DNA of 64,000 bases from Polaribacter sp. KT25b (GTDB lineage: Bacteria > Bacteroidota > Bacteroidia > Flavobacteriales > Flavobacteriaceae). The stretch's first letter is position 1. Every line of letters starts with the position of its first letter. This document shows, piece after piece, positions 53,616 to 61,625 of this stretch. Below the pieces are notes generated by a model that worked only from the letters and a program-made list of their open reading frames with translations, did not search any database and had not been told where the DNA came from. Position numbers and translations under genes: made by a program. The stretch spans positions 1,708,001 to 1,772,000 of the forward strand of contig NZ_LT629752.1 of assembly GCF_900105145.1 (NCBI RefSeq), given 5' to 3'.

Positions 53616-54809
53616 ATGAAAACACAATATTTAAAAGTCGCTAGTTTTTGCGCTGCTTTGTCTTTAATAGGATGTAATACCTCAAAGCATAAAAAAGCAA
53701 ACACTAATTTAAATAAAGTTCATTTTGTTCTAACTGATACGGGGCAGGATAAATTTTATGATAACGAAGGTAATCAAATTGATGAACCTAGTAAAGAAGA
53801 TGCATTTTACGGTCAAGATGCACAATTTAAAGGAATAGAATCTTCATATCAAGATAATGGAGATGGCACCGTAACAGATTTAAATACTGGTTTAATGTGG
53901 CAGAAAACACCAGATTTTAAACGTCATAATTTTTATGATGCTTTTAATTATGTAGAAAATCTAGAAATTGGAGGTTATACAGATTGGAGAATGCCAACCA
54001 TCAAAGAGTTGTATTCACTTCTTAATTCTAATGGCGAATTATATCCGCAAGATTTAGAAAAATCACAACCGTATTTAAACACAGATTATTTTGATTTTGA
54101 ATACGATAAGAGAATGCCTTTTGCAGGGCAATATTGGTCTAGTACTAAATATGTAAAAGGCCCTTTACAGAATATAAAAATGGAAGGTGCTTTCGGGTTC
54201 AATTTTGCCGACGGACATATAAAAGCCTATGAAACAGGTTTGTATTTTGATGGCAGCAAAGGTGTTCATGATCCAGGAAACAACGTAAGAGCAGTTAGAG
54301 GAAAAGAAAATGTGTACGGAGTTAATAATTTTGTTGATAATAAAAATGGAACAATTACCGATAAAGCAACGGGATTAATGTGGCAAAAAGCAGACAATGG
54401 TAAAACTTACAATTGGGCTGAGGCTTTACAAGTTGCAAAAAATCGCAAAATAGCAGGTTATGAAGATTGGAGAGTACCTAATACCAAAGAGCTACAGAGT
54501 ATTGTAGATTATGATAAAAAAACATTTCCTGCAATTGACGAAAACTTTTTTGAATGTACAGAAGATAGTTGGTTTTGGTCTAGTACAACACAAGGCGATT
54601 TTAAATACACCGCTTGTTATGTGGCTTTCGGAAAAGCATATAGTAAAGATAATAGTAGCGCAACAGAATATTATGATTGGCATGGTGCAGGTGCGCAACG
54701 TTCTGATCCTAAATCTGGAAAAATTGAAGATTATCTTTTAGAATCTGTAAATGCTGCAGATTCCTTAAGAATAAAGAATTATGTAAGGTTGGTTAGAGAT
54801 TTTAATTAA
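53616..54809 (+). CDS. DUF1566 (Lcl C-terminal) lipoprotein
   Basis: 397 residues. Lipobox LIGC (Cys20). Two Lcl_C/DUF1566 domains: one starting YQDNGDGTVTDLNTGLMWQK (about 85) and one NFVDNKNGTITDKATGLMWQK (about 240; quoted in part), each with a W-R-M/V-P-x-x-KEL core (GGYTDWRMPTIKELYSLL; AGYEDWRVPNTKELQSIV) and YWSST-like endings. These domains resemble C-type lectin folds and are found on adhesins and surface proteins. The function is not known. Confidence 0.85.
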   Translation: MKTQYLKVASFCAALSLIGCNTSKHKKANTNLNKVHFVLTDTGQDKFYDNEGNQIDEPSKEDAFYGQDAQFKGIESSYQDNGDGTVTDLNTGLMWQKTPDFKRHNFYDAFNYVENLEIGGYTDWRMPTIKELYSLLNSNGELYPQDLEKSQPYLNTDYFDFEYDKRMPFAGQYWSSTKYVKGPLQNIKMEGAFGFNFADGHIKAYETGLYFDGSKGVHDPGNNVRAVRGKENVYGVNNFVDNKNGTITDKATGLMWQKADNGKTYNWAEALQVAKNRKIAGYEDWRVPNTKELQSIVDYDKKTFPAIDENFFECTEDSWFWSSTTQGDFKYTACYVAFGKAYSKDNSSATEYYDWHGAGAQRSDPKSGKIEDYLLESVNAADSLRIKNYVRLVRDFN

Positions 54810-54834
54810 ATATTTTTTGCTGAATTTGTTTTAT

Positions 54835-54872
54835 AAGGTTGTCTTAAAGTTTTAATAACAACCTTTTTTTTT
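54835..54872 (+). terminator. Terminator of the DUF1566 gene
   Basis: AAGGTTGT-(15 bp)-ACAACCTT followed by seven T. Confidence 0.8.
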
Positions 54873-54994
54873 ATGCTTTTTTTAACAAAGTATACACAAG
54901 TTTTAATGAGTAAGTGCATCTAAAATAACATACTTACTAGATAAGTAGCAATTATAATTTATAAACTAGTATAAGCATAATAAAATAATTAAAA

Positions 54995-56584
54995 ATGAAA
55001 AATGTAGCTTTAAAAAACAAAGTCAGTAGTTTAGGTCTATTTTCACTATTATTCTTGATAATAGCAATATTTACAGGATGTAGCAGTGATGAAAACGAAG
55101 AAAGTTTAGTAGTCTCACTATCGGAAGATGTAGTTATAACAGATACAAATACATCTGGTACTGCAGAAGGAGACACTGATAACACAGGTGCAGATGAGGG
55201 TGATTTAGTAGAAAATGCCACTTTTGCAAATACCATACAAATTGTGTTTTCTAATACATCGGCAACCATTACAAATCCGGTTCCTGATAATGTGGTAATT
55301 ACCCAAGATGGTGCCGAAGTAACTATTAATTCTACGATATCCGAAGTGGCTTACGAAATTTCAGGAACAACTTCTGATGGGATGTTAAAAATTTATAGTG
55401 ATAAAAAACTCAAATTATCTTTAAAGGATTTAAGTATTACAAATGCAGATGGTCCTGCAATTAATATTCAAACTTCAAAAACCATTTTTGTGGTATTAGA
55501 GGGTACCAATAACTTAACAGATGCATCAAGCTACAGCAATATACCTGATGATGAAGATGCCAAAGCTGCTTTTTTTAGTGAGGGACAATTGGTATTTAGT
55601 GGTACAGGAGCATTAAATGTTAAAGGAAACTACAAACATGGTATTGCAAGTGATGATTATATTAGAGTAATTAGCGGAACAATTACAGTTTCTGCAGATA
55701 CAGATGGCATACATACTAATGATTATATTATTGTAGATGGTGGTACACTTAATTTAACAGCAGATAGTGACGGAATGGATTGTGAGGAAGGTTATATTAT
55801 TATTAACGACGGAACATTTACAATTAATACTGGAGATGATGGTATTGCTGCTTCTTACGACATTGATGAAGAAGACGAACCAGATGATACGATTACACCA
55901 AATGTAACGATAAATGGCGGAACTTTTGAAATTAACTCTTCAGCAGGAGAAGGAATAGAATCAAAGGCAATTATGACAATTAATGACGGAACTATAAACA
56001 TTAATGCTTATGATGATTCTATTAATGCAAACGGAATTTTATACATCAATGGTGGTAATATCTATGCATATACTACTCTTAATGATGCTATAGATAGTAA
56101 TGCAGGAATTACCATTACAGGCGGTACTACTATTGCAATAACAACTAGAACAGATGAACCTGATGGTAGTTTTGATTGCGACGACGACACTTTTAAAATT
56201 ACAGGAGGAACCATTTTAGGATTAGGATTAAATACTTCCTTTCCTACAGCGAGTGCAAGTACTCAAAATTCAGTTATTTTTGATGGAGTTAGTGCAAATC
56301 AGCTATTAAATATTCAATCAGAAGATGGTACGGAAGCCTTAACTTTTGAAGTGCCATATACGGTAAATACCATTATATATGCCAATGCAAAATTAGAAAC
56401 AGGAGAAACATATTACATATATACAGGTGGTAGTGTAAGCAATGGTACCGAAACAAACGGTTTATACAGCGCTGGTACATATACCGGAGGATCAAATACT
56501 GGCGATTACTTTACTATAAATAGTACAGTTACACAAATAGGTGGAGATATGGGGCCTACAGGTGAAGGTGGTGGTAGAAGATAA
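54995..56584 (+). CDS. Cthe_2159-like carbohydrate-binding lipoprotein
   Basis: 529 residues. Lipobox FTGC (Cys28) then an acidic linker rich in Asp/Glu/Thr (40-75). The bulk is a parallel beta-helix with repeated strands such as GTLNLTADSDGMDCEEGYII, NDGTFTINTGDDGIAAS, NGGTFEINSSAGEGIES and INGGNIYAYTTLNDAIDSNA, the pattern of the carbohydrate-binding domain known as Cthe_2159 (DUF4353), whose founder binds pectin and cellulose. The tail GGDMGPTGEGGGRR is unusual, and the gene is immediately followed by an orphan gene fragment in another frame. Confidence 0.8.
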   Translation: MKNVALKNKVSSLGLFSLLFLIIAIFTGCSSDENEESLVVSLSEDVVITDTNTSGTAEGDTDNTGADEGDLVENATFANTIQIVFSNTSATITNPVPDNVVITQDGAEVTINSTISEVAYEISGTTSDGMLKIYSDKKLKLSLKDLSITNADGPAINIQTSKTIFVVLEGTNNLTDASSYSNIPDDEDAKAAFFSEGQLVFSGTGALNVKGNYKHGIASDDYIRVISGTITVSADTDGIHTNDYIIVDGGTLNLTADSDGMDCEEGYIIINDGTFTINTGDDGIAASYDIDEEDEPDDTITPNVTINGGTFEINSSAGEGIESKAIMTINDGTININAYDDSINANGILYINGGNIYAYTTLNDAIDSNAGITITGGTTIAITTRTDEPDGSFDCDDDTFKITGGTILGLGLNTSFPTASASTQNSVIFDGVSANQLLNIQSEDGTEALTFEVPYTVNTIIYANAKLETGETYYIYTGGSVSNGTETNGLYSAGTYTGGSNTGDYFTINSTVTQIGGDMGPTGEGGGRR

Positions 56585-56756
56585 ATCTGTAACAGGTATT
56601 ATAACTGGTTTTGCGTATTTTGAACGTACTCCAGATGGTAAGGTGCATAGCAGACCTTTTAACGGCATTCCTATAAAAGGTTCAAAACTACTAAGTATTG
56701 GTAAGGGTAGCGAACCTTCTGTACTTAAAAATGCTATTGAAAATAGTATTACATAA
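56585..56756 (+). pseudogene. Orphan C-terminal gene fragment
   Basis: A frame overlapping the end of the previous gene continues after its stop as VTGIITGFAYFERTPDG then KVHSRPFNGIPIKGSKLL and ends at TAA near 56756. It reads like real protein and not like a shadow of the upstream gene, so it is probably the tail of a gene whose start was lost. It lies against the repeat element at 56.9-57.0 kb. I do not recognise a family. Confidence 0.45.
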
Positions 56757-56910
56757 TACCTAATTCTAATTTTATAAGAGAACTATCTCTAATTATTAAC
56801 GACACTAAAAAATTGTTGCTCCCCCTGTCTTATTTGGGTCTTGTTCGAGTCTCCTTCGGTAAATGATCTATTTTTAAAAAATAGACTACTATCGTTCTCG
56901 AACAAGAACT

Positions 56911-57017
56911 CGAACAAGACTCGAACAAAACCCCTTAAAAACTGCTATTTTGTGTCAAGAGAAGTCAATACAGGTCAAAATGTGTCATAGTGTGTCACAG
57001 TGTGTCAGGATGTGTCA
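56911..57017 (+). repeat. Mirror copy of the 11.1-11.3 kb element
   Basis: Positions 56911-56934 are the reverse complement of 11298-11321 without mismatch. Then seven GTGTCA-like cores (56952, 56962, 56972, 56982, 56992, 57002, 57012) follow at exactly 10 bp. Order and spacing mirror the left element, with half as many units. About 20-30 bp before it, TCTCGAACAAGAACTCGAAC repeats the motif further. Confidence 0.85.
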
Positions 57018-57271
57018 CTAAATACGATTAAATTTATAGGTGTTTTTCAATTCAAAACACTATAATACAATGTTTTAAAAGGTGTTTTTGTGCTCAAAAA
57101 ACTTTCTCAAAAAAATGCAATTGCAACACGTTTAAAATACCCTCGAAACCTCATTTTAGTAGGTTAAAACATGTAATTAAAAAAATAATAATACTTTATT
57201 TGTACAATTATAAAAACATTGTATATTCGCTGTCTTTAAGAAAAAAGGTTCTTTAAAATAATAAATATAAA

Positions 57272-57353
57272 GGGGAGATACTCAAGCGGCCAACGAGGAC
57301 GGACTGTAACTCCGTTGACTACGTCTTCGCAGGTTCGAATCCTGCTCTCCCCA
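57272..57353 (+). tRNA. tRNA-Tyr (GTA)
   Basis: 82 bases: acceptor GGGGAGA/TCTCCCC, anticodon stem ACGGA/TCCGT with loop CTGTAAC (anticodon GTA), a long variable arm (TGACTACGTCTTC, as in bacterial tRNA-Tyr), and T arm GCAGG-TTCGAAT-CCTGC. The CCA is not encoded: ACAA follows. A restriction-modification cluster begins 350 bp downstream, so the tRNA may mark an island boundary, but I see no repeated tRNA end. Confidence 0.95.
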
Positions 57354-57702
57354 CAATTTACCTTTTTTTTTGCCATAAAAAAAATGCAACTTCTTTTCAT
57401 TTATTACTAGATACTAGTAAATATAATCTTAGTGATTGACACTCATGCGCTCGTTATTATAAGTTAGCCATTAAGAAAAACAAATCAAAATCTAAGTTTT
57501 ATAACCAACAGAATACTTCAGTCGTTTCTTCTTTGTAATGACAGTTGTATAATTATTATAAAATGATGCATTATTCTCTTGGTAGTTCTATCAATTTTAC
57601 TAATTTTAAACAAAAAATAAATTGCTAGTTTGTAAAACTACTTTAAAGGTATTATTACCTTAAGTAGTCAACCAATCTTTTAATTACAACTACAACATTT
57701 AA
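57354..57702. other. Intergenic region between tRNA-Tyr and hsdM
   Basis: 349 A/T-rich bases. No gene, terminator or attachment duplicate is evident. Confidence 0.45.
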
Positions 57703-59262
57703 ATGTCAGAAAACCAACTACAATTACAACAAACTTTGTGGAATATTGCCAACGATTTACGTGGTAATATGGACGCAGATGATTTTAGAGATTATATACT
57801 AGGCTTTATCTTCTACAAATATTTAAGTAAAAAAATGAGCTTGCATGCTAATTATATTTTGCAACCAGATCACTTAACTTATAACGAGGTTTTAGGAAAC
57901 GAGCAAGAAGAAATATTACTACAAGAAATAAAATTTTCGTCTTTAGATGCTTTAGGGTATTTCTTACATCCATCGGAATTGTTTGATGAACTCGCTAAAA
58001 GAGGAAACTCTGGTGGCGTACATAAATTCATTTTAGAGGACTTACAAAAAGTACTCACTAATATTGAACAAAGTACTATGGGTAGTGAATCTGAAGACGA
58101 TTTTGGAAACCTTTTTGAAGATTTAGATTTAACCAGTAGTAAACTTGGTAAAACAGAAGAAGCTAAAAACGAACTGATTGTAAAAGTGTTAGTGCATTTA
58201 CAAGGCATTGATTTTGATTTAGAAAACGATGAAAATGATGTATTGGGTGATGCTTACGAGTATTTAATTGGTCAGTTTGCTTCTGGAGCAGGGAAGAAAG
58301 CAGGCGAATTTTACACCCCACAACAAGTATCTAAAATATTAGCCAAATTGGTAACCACCAATAAAGAGCGTTTAAAATCTGTGTACGACCCAACTTGTGG
58401 TTCTGGTTCTTTACTATTAAGAGTTGCTAAAGAAGTTAAAGAAGTTGGTGCTTTTTTTGGACAAGAAAGCAACCCAACAACATACAACTTGTGTAGAATG
58501 AACATGATTATGCACGATGTACATTACAAAAAGTTCGATATTTATAATGAAGATACACTTGTAAATCCATCACCAAAACATAGAGACCAACGTTTTGAAG
58601 CCATAGTTGCCAATCCGCCTTTTTCTGCAAAATGGAATCCAGATAGTATTATTAGTGATGAGCGTTTTTCGCCTTACGGAAAAATGGCACCCAAAAGTAA
58701 AGCAGATTTTGCCTTTGTACAACACATGATTTATCAATTAGATGATACTGGAACCATGGCTTGTGTGTTGCCTCATGGGGTTTTGTTTAGAGGAGCAGCA
58801 GAAGGACATATTCGTAAATATTTAATAGAAGATAAAAACCAATTGGATGCCGTTATTGGTTTGCCTTCTAATATTTTTTACGGTACAAGCATACCTACGT
58901 GTATTTTGGTTTTGAAAAAAAACAGACCTACTACAGATATTTTATTTGTGGATGCTAGTAACGATTTTGAAAAAGTAAAAACACAAAACGTCTTGACTGA
59001 CAATCATTTATCAAACATTATTGAAACCTATAGAACAAGGCAAACCAAAGACAAATATAGTTATGTTGCGAGTTTAGCAGAAGTACAAGAAAACGATTAC
59101 AATTTAAATATACCACGTTATGTAGATACTTTTGAAGAAGAAGAAGCTATAGATCTTTTCAATGTTTCTTCGGATTTAAAAGCCTTAGAAAAAGATATGG
59201 CAACAACAGACCAAACCATTGCCAATTTCTGTAAAGAATTAAATATTGAAACACCTTTTTAA
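57703..59262 (+). CDS. hsdM: Type I restriction-modification methyltransferase HsdM
   Basis: 519 residues. N-terminal HsdM_N domain (about 8-140; LWNIANDLRGNMDADDFRDY), then N6 adenine methyltransferase: AGEFYTPQQVSKIL, SAM motif I YDPTCGSGSLLLRV (about 226-239) and catalytic motif IV ANPPF (about 303-307). The protein forms M2S with HsdS to methylate adenines and adds HsdR for cleavage. It overlaps the hsdS start by one base (TAATG). It is complete, and all catalytic motifs are present. Confidence 0.95.
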   Translation: MSENQLQLQQTLWNIANDLRGNMDADDFRDYILGFIFYKYLSKKMSLHANYILQPDHLTYNEVLGNEQEEILLQEIKFSSLDALGYFLHPSELFDELAKRGNSGGVHKFILEDLQKVLTNIEQSTMGSESEDDFGNLFEDLDLTSSKLGKTEEAKNELIVKVLVHLQGIDFDLENDENDVLGDAYEYLIGQFASGAGKKAGEFYTPQQVSKILAKLVTTNKERLKSVYDPTCGSGSLLLRVAKEVKEVGAFFGQESNPTTYNLCRMNMIMHDVHYKKFDIYNEDTLVNPSPKHRDQRFEAIVANPPFSAKWNPDSIISDERFSPYGKMAPKSKADFAFVQHMIYQLDDTGTMACVLPHGVLFRGAAEGHIRKYLIEDKNQLDAVIGLPSNIFYGTSIPTCILVLKKNRPTTDILFVDASNDFEKVKTQNVLTDNHLSNIIETYRTRQTKDKYSYVASLAEVQENDYNLNIPRYVDTFEEEEAIDLFNVSSDLKALEKDMATTDQTIANFCKELNIETPF

Positions 59263-60749
59263 TGACGAAAGAAAATAACAAACAGATTGCTTCGTGCCTC
59301 GCAATGACAGAGGGAAACGTCATTGCGAACGGAGTGAAGCAATCTGCCAATAAAAAAGAGATTGCTTCAGCAAGATTGCTTCGTACCTCGCAACAAGAGC
59401 TTCGCAATGACGAAACTAATAAAAACGCGTCATTGCGTGACTTTTCGTCGAAGCAATCTCTTTCTTTAGTTCCTAAACTTCGTTTTAAAGAGTTTGAAGG
59501 TGAATGGATAAAAACTACATTAGGTGATTTATTTACCTTTAAAAATGGTTTAAATTCTGATAAAGAAAAATATGGTACAGGAATAAAATTCATTAACGTT
59601 CTTGATATTATTGGAGAATCTGTAATTACTTATGATTCAATTTTTGGAAAAGTAGAGATAACAGATAAAGAACTTGAAAAAAATGAAGTTATTTATGGAG
59701 ATGTGCTTTTTCAAAGAAGTTCAGAAACAAGAGAAGAAGTAGGTCAAGCAAATGTTTATGTTGATAAAAATAAAAGTGCTGTATTTGGTGGATTTGTAAT
59801 TAGAGGAAGAAAAAAAGTAGATTATAATCCATATTTTATTAATTATTTACTAAAAACTTCATCAGCAAGAAAAGAGATAACAACGAAAAGTGGTGGAAGT
59901 ACAAGGTATAATGTTGGTCAAGACAGTTTAAGTGAAGTTTTAATCAAATTAACAAACCTAAAAGAACAACAAAAAATAGCCACATTTTTAACAGCAGTAG
60001 ATACCAAACTACAACAACTCAACAAAAAAAAGGAATTGTTAGCCAACTACAAAAAAGGAGTGATGCAACAATTGTTTAGTCAGCAATTGCGTTTTAAACC
60101 CACACCGTCATTGCGAGGCACGAAGCAATCTCTTGATAACAATAAGAAATTTCCTGATTGGGAAGAGAAGAGGTTGGGTGAGGTTTGTATTAAAATTCAA
60201 GATGGTAATTATGGAGCATCATACCCTAAAACAAATGAGTTTATAGAAATAGGTATTCCTTTTTTAACTTCAAAAGCATTGGGTACTGGAGGTTCAATCA
60301 TTTCAAATAAAATTGATTTTATACCTATTAAAAAACATCAAGAATTAAAAAAAGCACATTTAATGTTAAATGATGTGCTTTTTACAAATCGAGGAGCAAA
60401 TGTAGGTGCTATTGCTTTTGTTGATACAACAATTTCTCACGGAAATATTGGACCACAATTAACGTTATTAAGAGTTGATATGAATATTATAGAAAGTACT
60501 TTTTTGTACCATTCAATGAATTCTTTTAAAGTTAGGAAGCAGGTTAGATCTCAAGATAGTGGAAGCGCAATGAATTTCTTTGGTATTGGAGCAACATCAA
60601 AATTTAAAATAAGTCTTCCATCCCTAAAAGAACAACAAAAAATAGCCACTTATTTAAGTGCCATCGATACTAAAATAGAAAACGTACAAACACAAATAGA
60701 CAAAACACAAGCGTTTAAAAAAGGTTTGTTGCAGCAAATGTTTGTTTAG
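59262..60749 (+). CDS. hsdS: Type I specificity subunit HsdS carrying inserted repeats
   Basis: 495 residues. Two target-recognition domains: TRD1 about 80-235 and TRD2 about 295-455, each followed by a conserved coiled coil starting KEQQKIATFLTAVDTK or KEQQKIATYLSAIDTK. Two segments are foreign: residues 8-66 (between MTKENNK and LVPKLRFKEFEGEW, the normal start of such proteins) and residues ~283-290 (PSLRGTKQS in the linker before FPDWEEKRLGEV). Both are in-frame translations of the family B repeat that fills the surrounding spacers. The TAG stop also uses the first bases of a repeat arm. The protein may still work because both insertions lie outside the TRDs. Confidence 0.9.
   Translation: MTKENNKQIASCLAMTEGNVIANGVKQSANKKEIASARLLRTSQQELRNDETNKNASLRDFSSKQSLSLVPKLRFKEFEGEWIKTTLGDLFTFKNGLNSDKEKYGTGIKFINVLDIIGESVITYDSIFGKVEITDKELEKNEVIYGDVLFQRSSETREEVGQANVYVDKNKSAVFGGFVIRGRKKVDYNPYFINYLLKTSSARKEITTKSGGSTRYNVGQDSLSEVLIKLTNLKEQQKIATFLTAVDTKLQQLNKKKELLANYKKGVMQQLFSQQLRFKPTPSLRGTKQSLDNNKKFPDWEEKRLGEVCIKIQDGNYGASYPKTNEFIEIGIPFLTSKALGTGGSIISNKIDFIPIKKHQELKKAHLMLNDVLFTNRGANVGAIAFVDTTISHGNIGPQLTLLRVDMNIIESTFLYHSMNSFKVRKQVRSQDSGSAMNFFGIGATSKFKISLPSLKEQQKIATYLSAIDTKIENVQTQIDKTQAFKKGLLQQMFV
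59284..59459. repeat. Family B palindromic repeats inside hsdS (N-terminus)
   Basis: About five arms of AGATTGCTTCGTGCCTCGCA(ATGAC) and its complement GTCATTGCGNNNGAAGCAAT in 176 bp, all within the hsdS frame. Confidence 0.88.
60107..60131. repeat. Family B arm inside hsdS (linker)
   Basis: A single arm GTCATTGCGAGGCACGAAGC(AATCT), translated as SLRGTKQS, at the junction between the first coiled coil and TRD2. Confidence 0.88.
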
Positions 60750-61044
60750 ATTGCTTCGTAAACTCAAAATGACAAGCAAGATGTCATTGCGAATGAGGTA
60801 CGAAATGAAGCAATCTCTAAATAGACAAACAGATTGCTTCAGATTGCTTCGTTCCTCGCAACTCCTCGCAATGACGAGTAGCGTAAGTCATTGCGAAGAA
60901 TGAAGCAATCCCACGCAAGAGTGAGAACACAAGAGTGAAAACATATAGAAAGTGAAAAGAGTATTAATAAAAAGCAGGAAACCTAATGAACAGATTGCTT
61001 CGTGCCTCGCAATGACGAGTGTTAATTGGGTGCCTCGCAATGAC
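60748..61044. repeat. Family B repeat cluster left of second GIY-YIG gene
   Basis: Alternating direct and inverted arms fill 297 bp between the hsdS stop and the nuclease gene. The stretch from about 60880 to 61044, starting near GAAGCAATCCCACGCAAGAG, recurs at 61445-61606, 560 bp away, with few differences. Confidence 0.88.
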
Positions 61045-61056
61045 ACTTGAAAAAAA

Positions 61057-61341
61057 ATGAAACCAGGATTCGTTTACATATTAACCAATAAAAACAACAC
61101 CACATTATACATTGGTGTAACTGCTAATTTAGAACAGCGCATAAAACAACACAAAGCAAAAATTGATAAAAAATCGTTTACCGCTAGGTATAATTTAGAT
61201 AAATTGGTGTATTTTGAATCCTTTCAAATGATAGGTGATGCTATTGCAAGAGAAAAGCAATTAAAAGCAGGAAATAGAGCACGAAAAATTGCATTAATAG
61301 AAAGTATAAATCCAGAATGGGAAGAATTGTATTATGAGTAG
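61057..61341 (+). CDS. GIY-YIG nuclease-domain protein, second copy
   Basis: 94 residues, one GIY-YIG domain: GFVYILT (residues 4-10), LYIGVTANLEQRIKQH (YIG at about 19-21 and Arg about 28), and metal-binding Glu in AIAREKQLKAG near 67. It has the same architecture as the copy at 14542 but is only distantly similar, so the two are not recent duplicates. An arm of family B ends 12 bp before its ATG and another begins 5 bp after its stop, with a long direct repeat on either side. It lies between hsdS and hsdR on the same strand. Confidence 0.85.
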   Translation: MKPGFVYILTNKNNTTLYIGVTANLEQRIKQHKAKIDKKSFTARYNLDKLVYFESFQMIGDAIAREKQLKAGNRARKIALIESINPEWEELYYE

Positions 61342-61346
61342 CACAA

Positions 61347-61606
61347 GTCATTGCGAACGAAACGCAGTGGGAGTGAAGCAATCTGTTAATTGAGACTTAG
61401 AGATTGCTTCGTTCCTCGCAATGACAGAAGAGAACGTGTCATTGCGAATGAGGAACGAAATGAAGCAATCCCACGCAAGAGTGAGAACGCAAGAGTGAGA
61501 ACATATAGAAAGTGAAAACGAGTTTTAATAAAAAGCAAGAAACCCAACGAACAGATTGCTTCGTGCCTCGCAATGACGAGTATTAATTGGGTGCCTCGAA
61601 ATGACG
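61347..61606. repeat. Family B repeat cluster right of second GIY-YIG gene
   Basis: Alternating arms as in the left cluster. The last arm ends about 20 bp before the hsdR start, and its downstream part duplicates 60880-61044. Confidence 0.88.
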
Positions 61607-61625
61607 AGTGAGAAAAGAAAAAGAA

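Noticed and set aside
57272..57353. tRNA-Tyr as the attachment site of an integrated island
   Set aside because: No integrase and no duplicated tRNA 3' end are visible within the window.
59159..59593. Minus-strand 144-codon frame opposite hsdM/hsdS
   Set aside because: Shadow of hsdS and of repeat arms; no protein family features.
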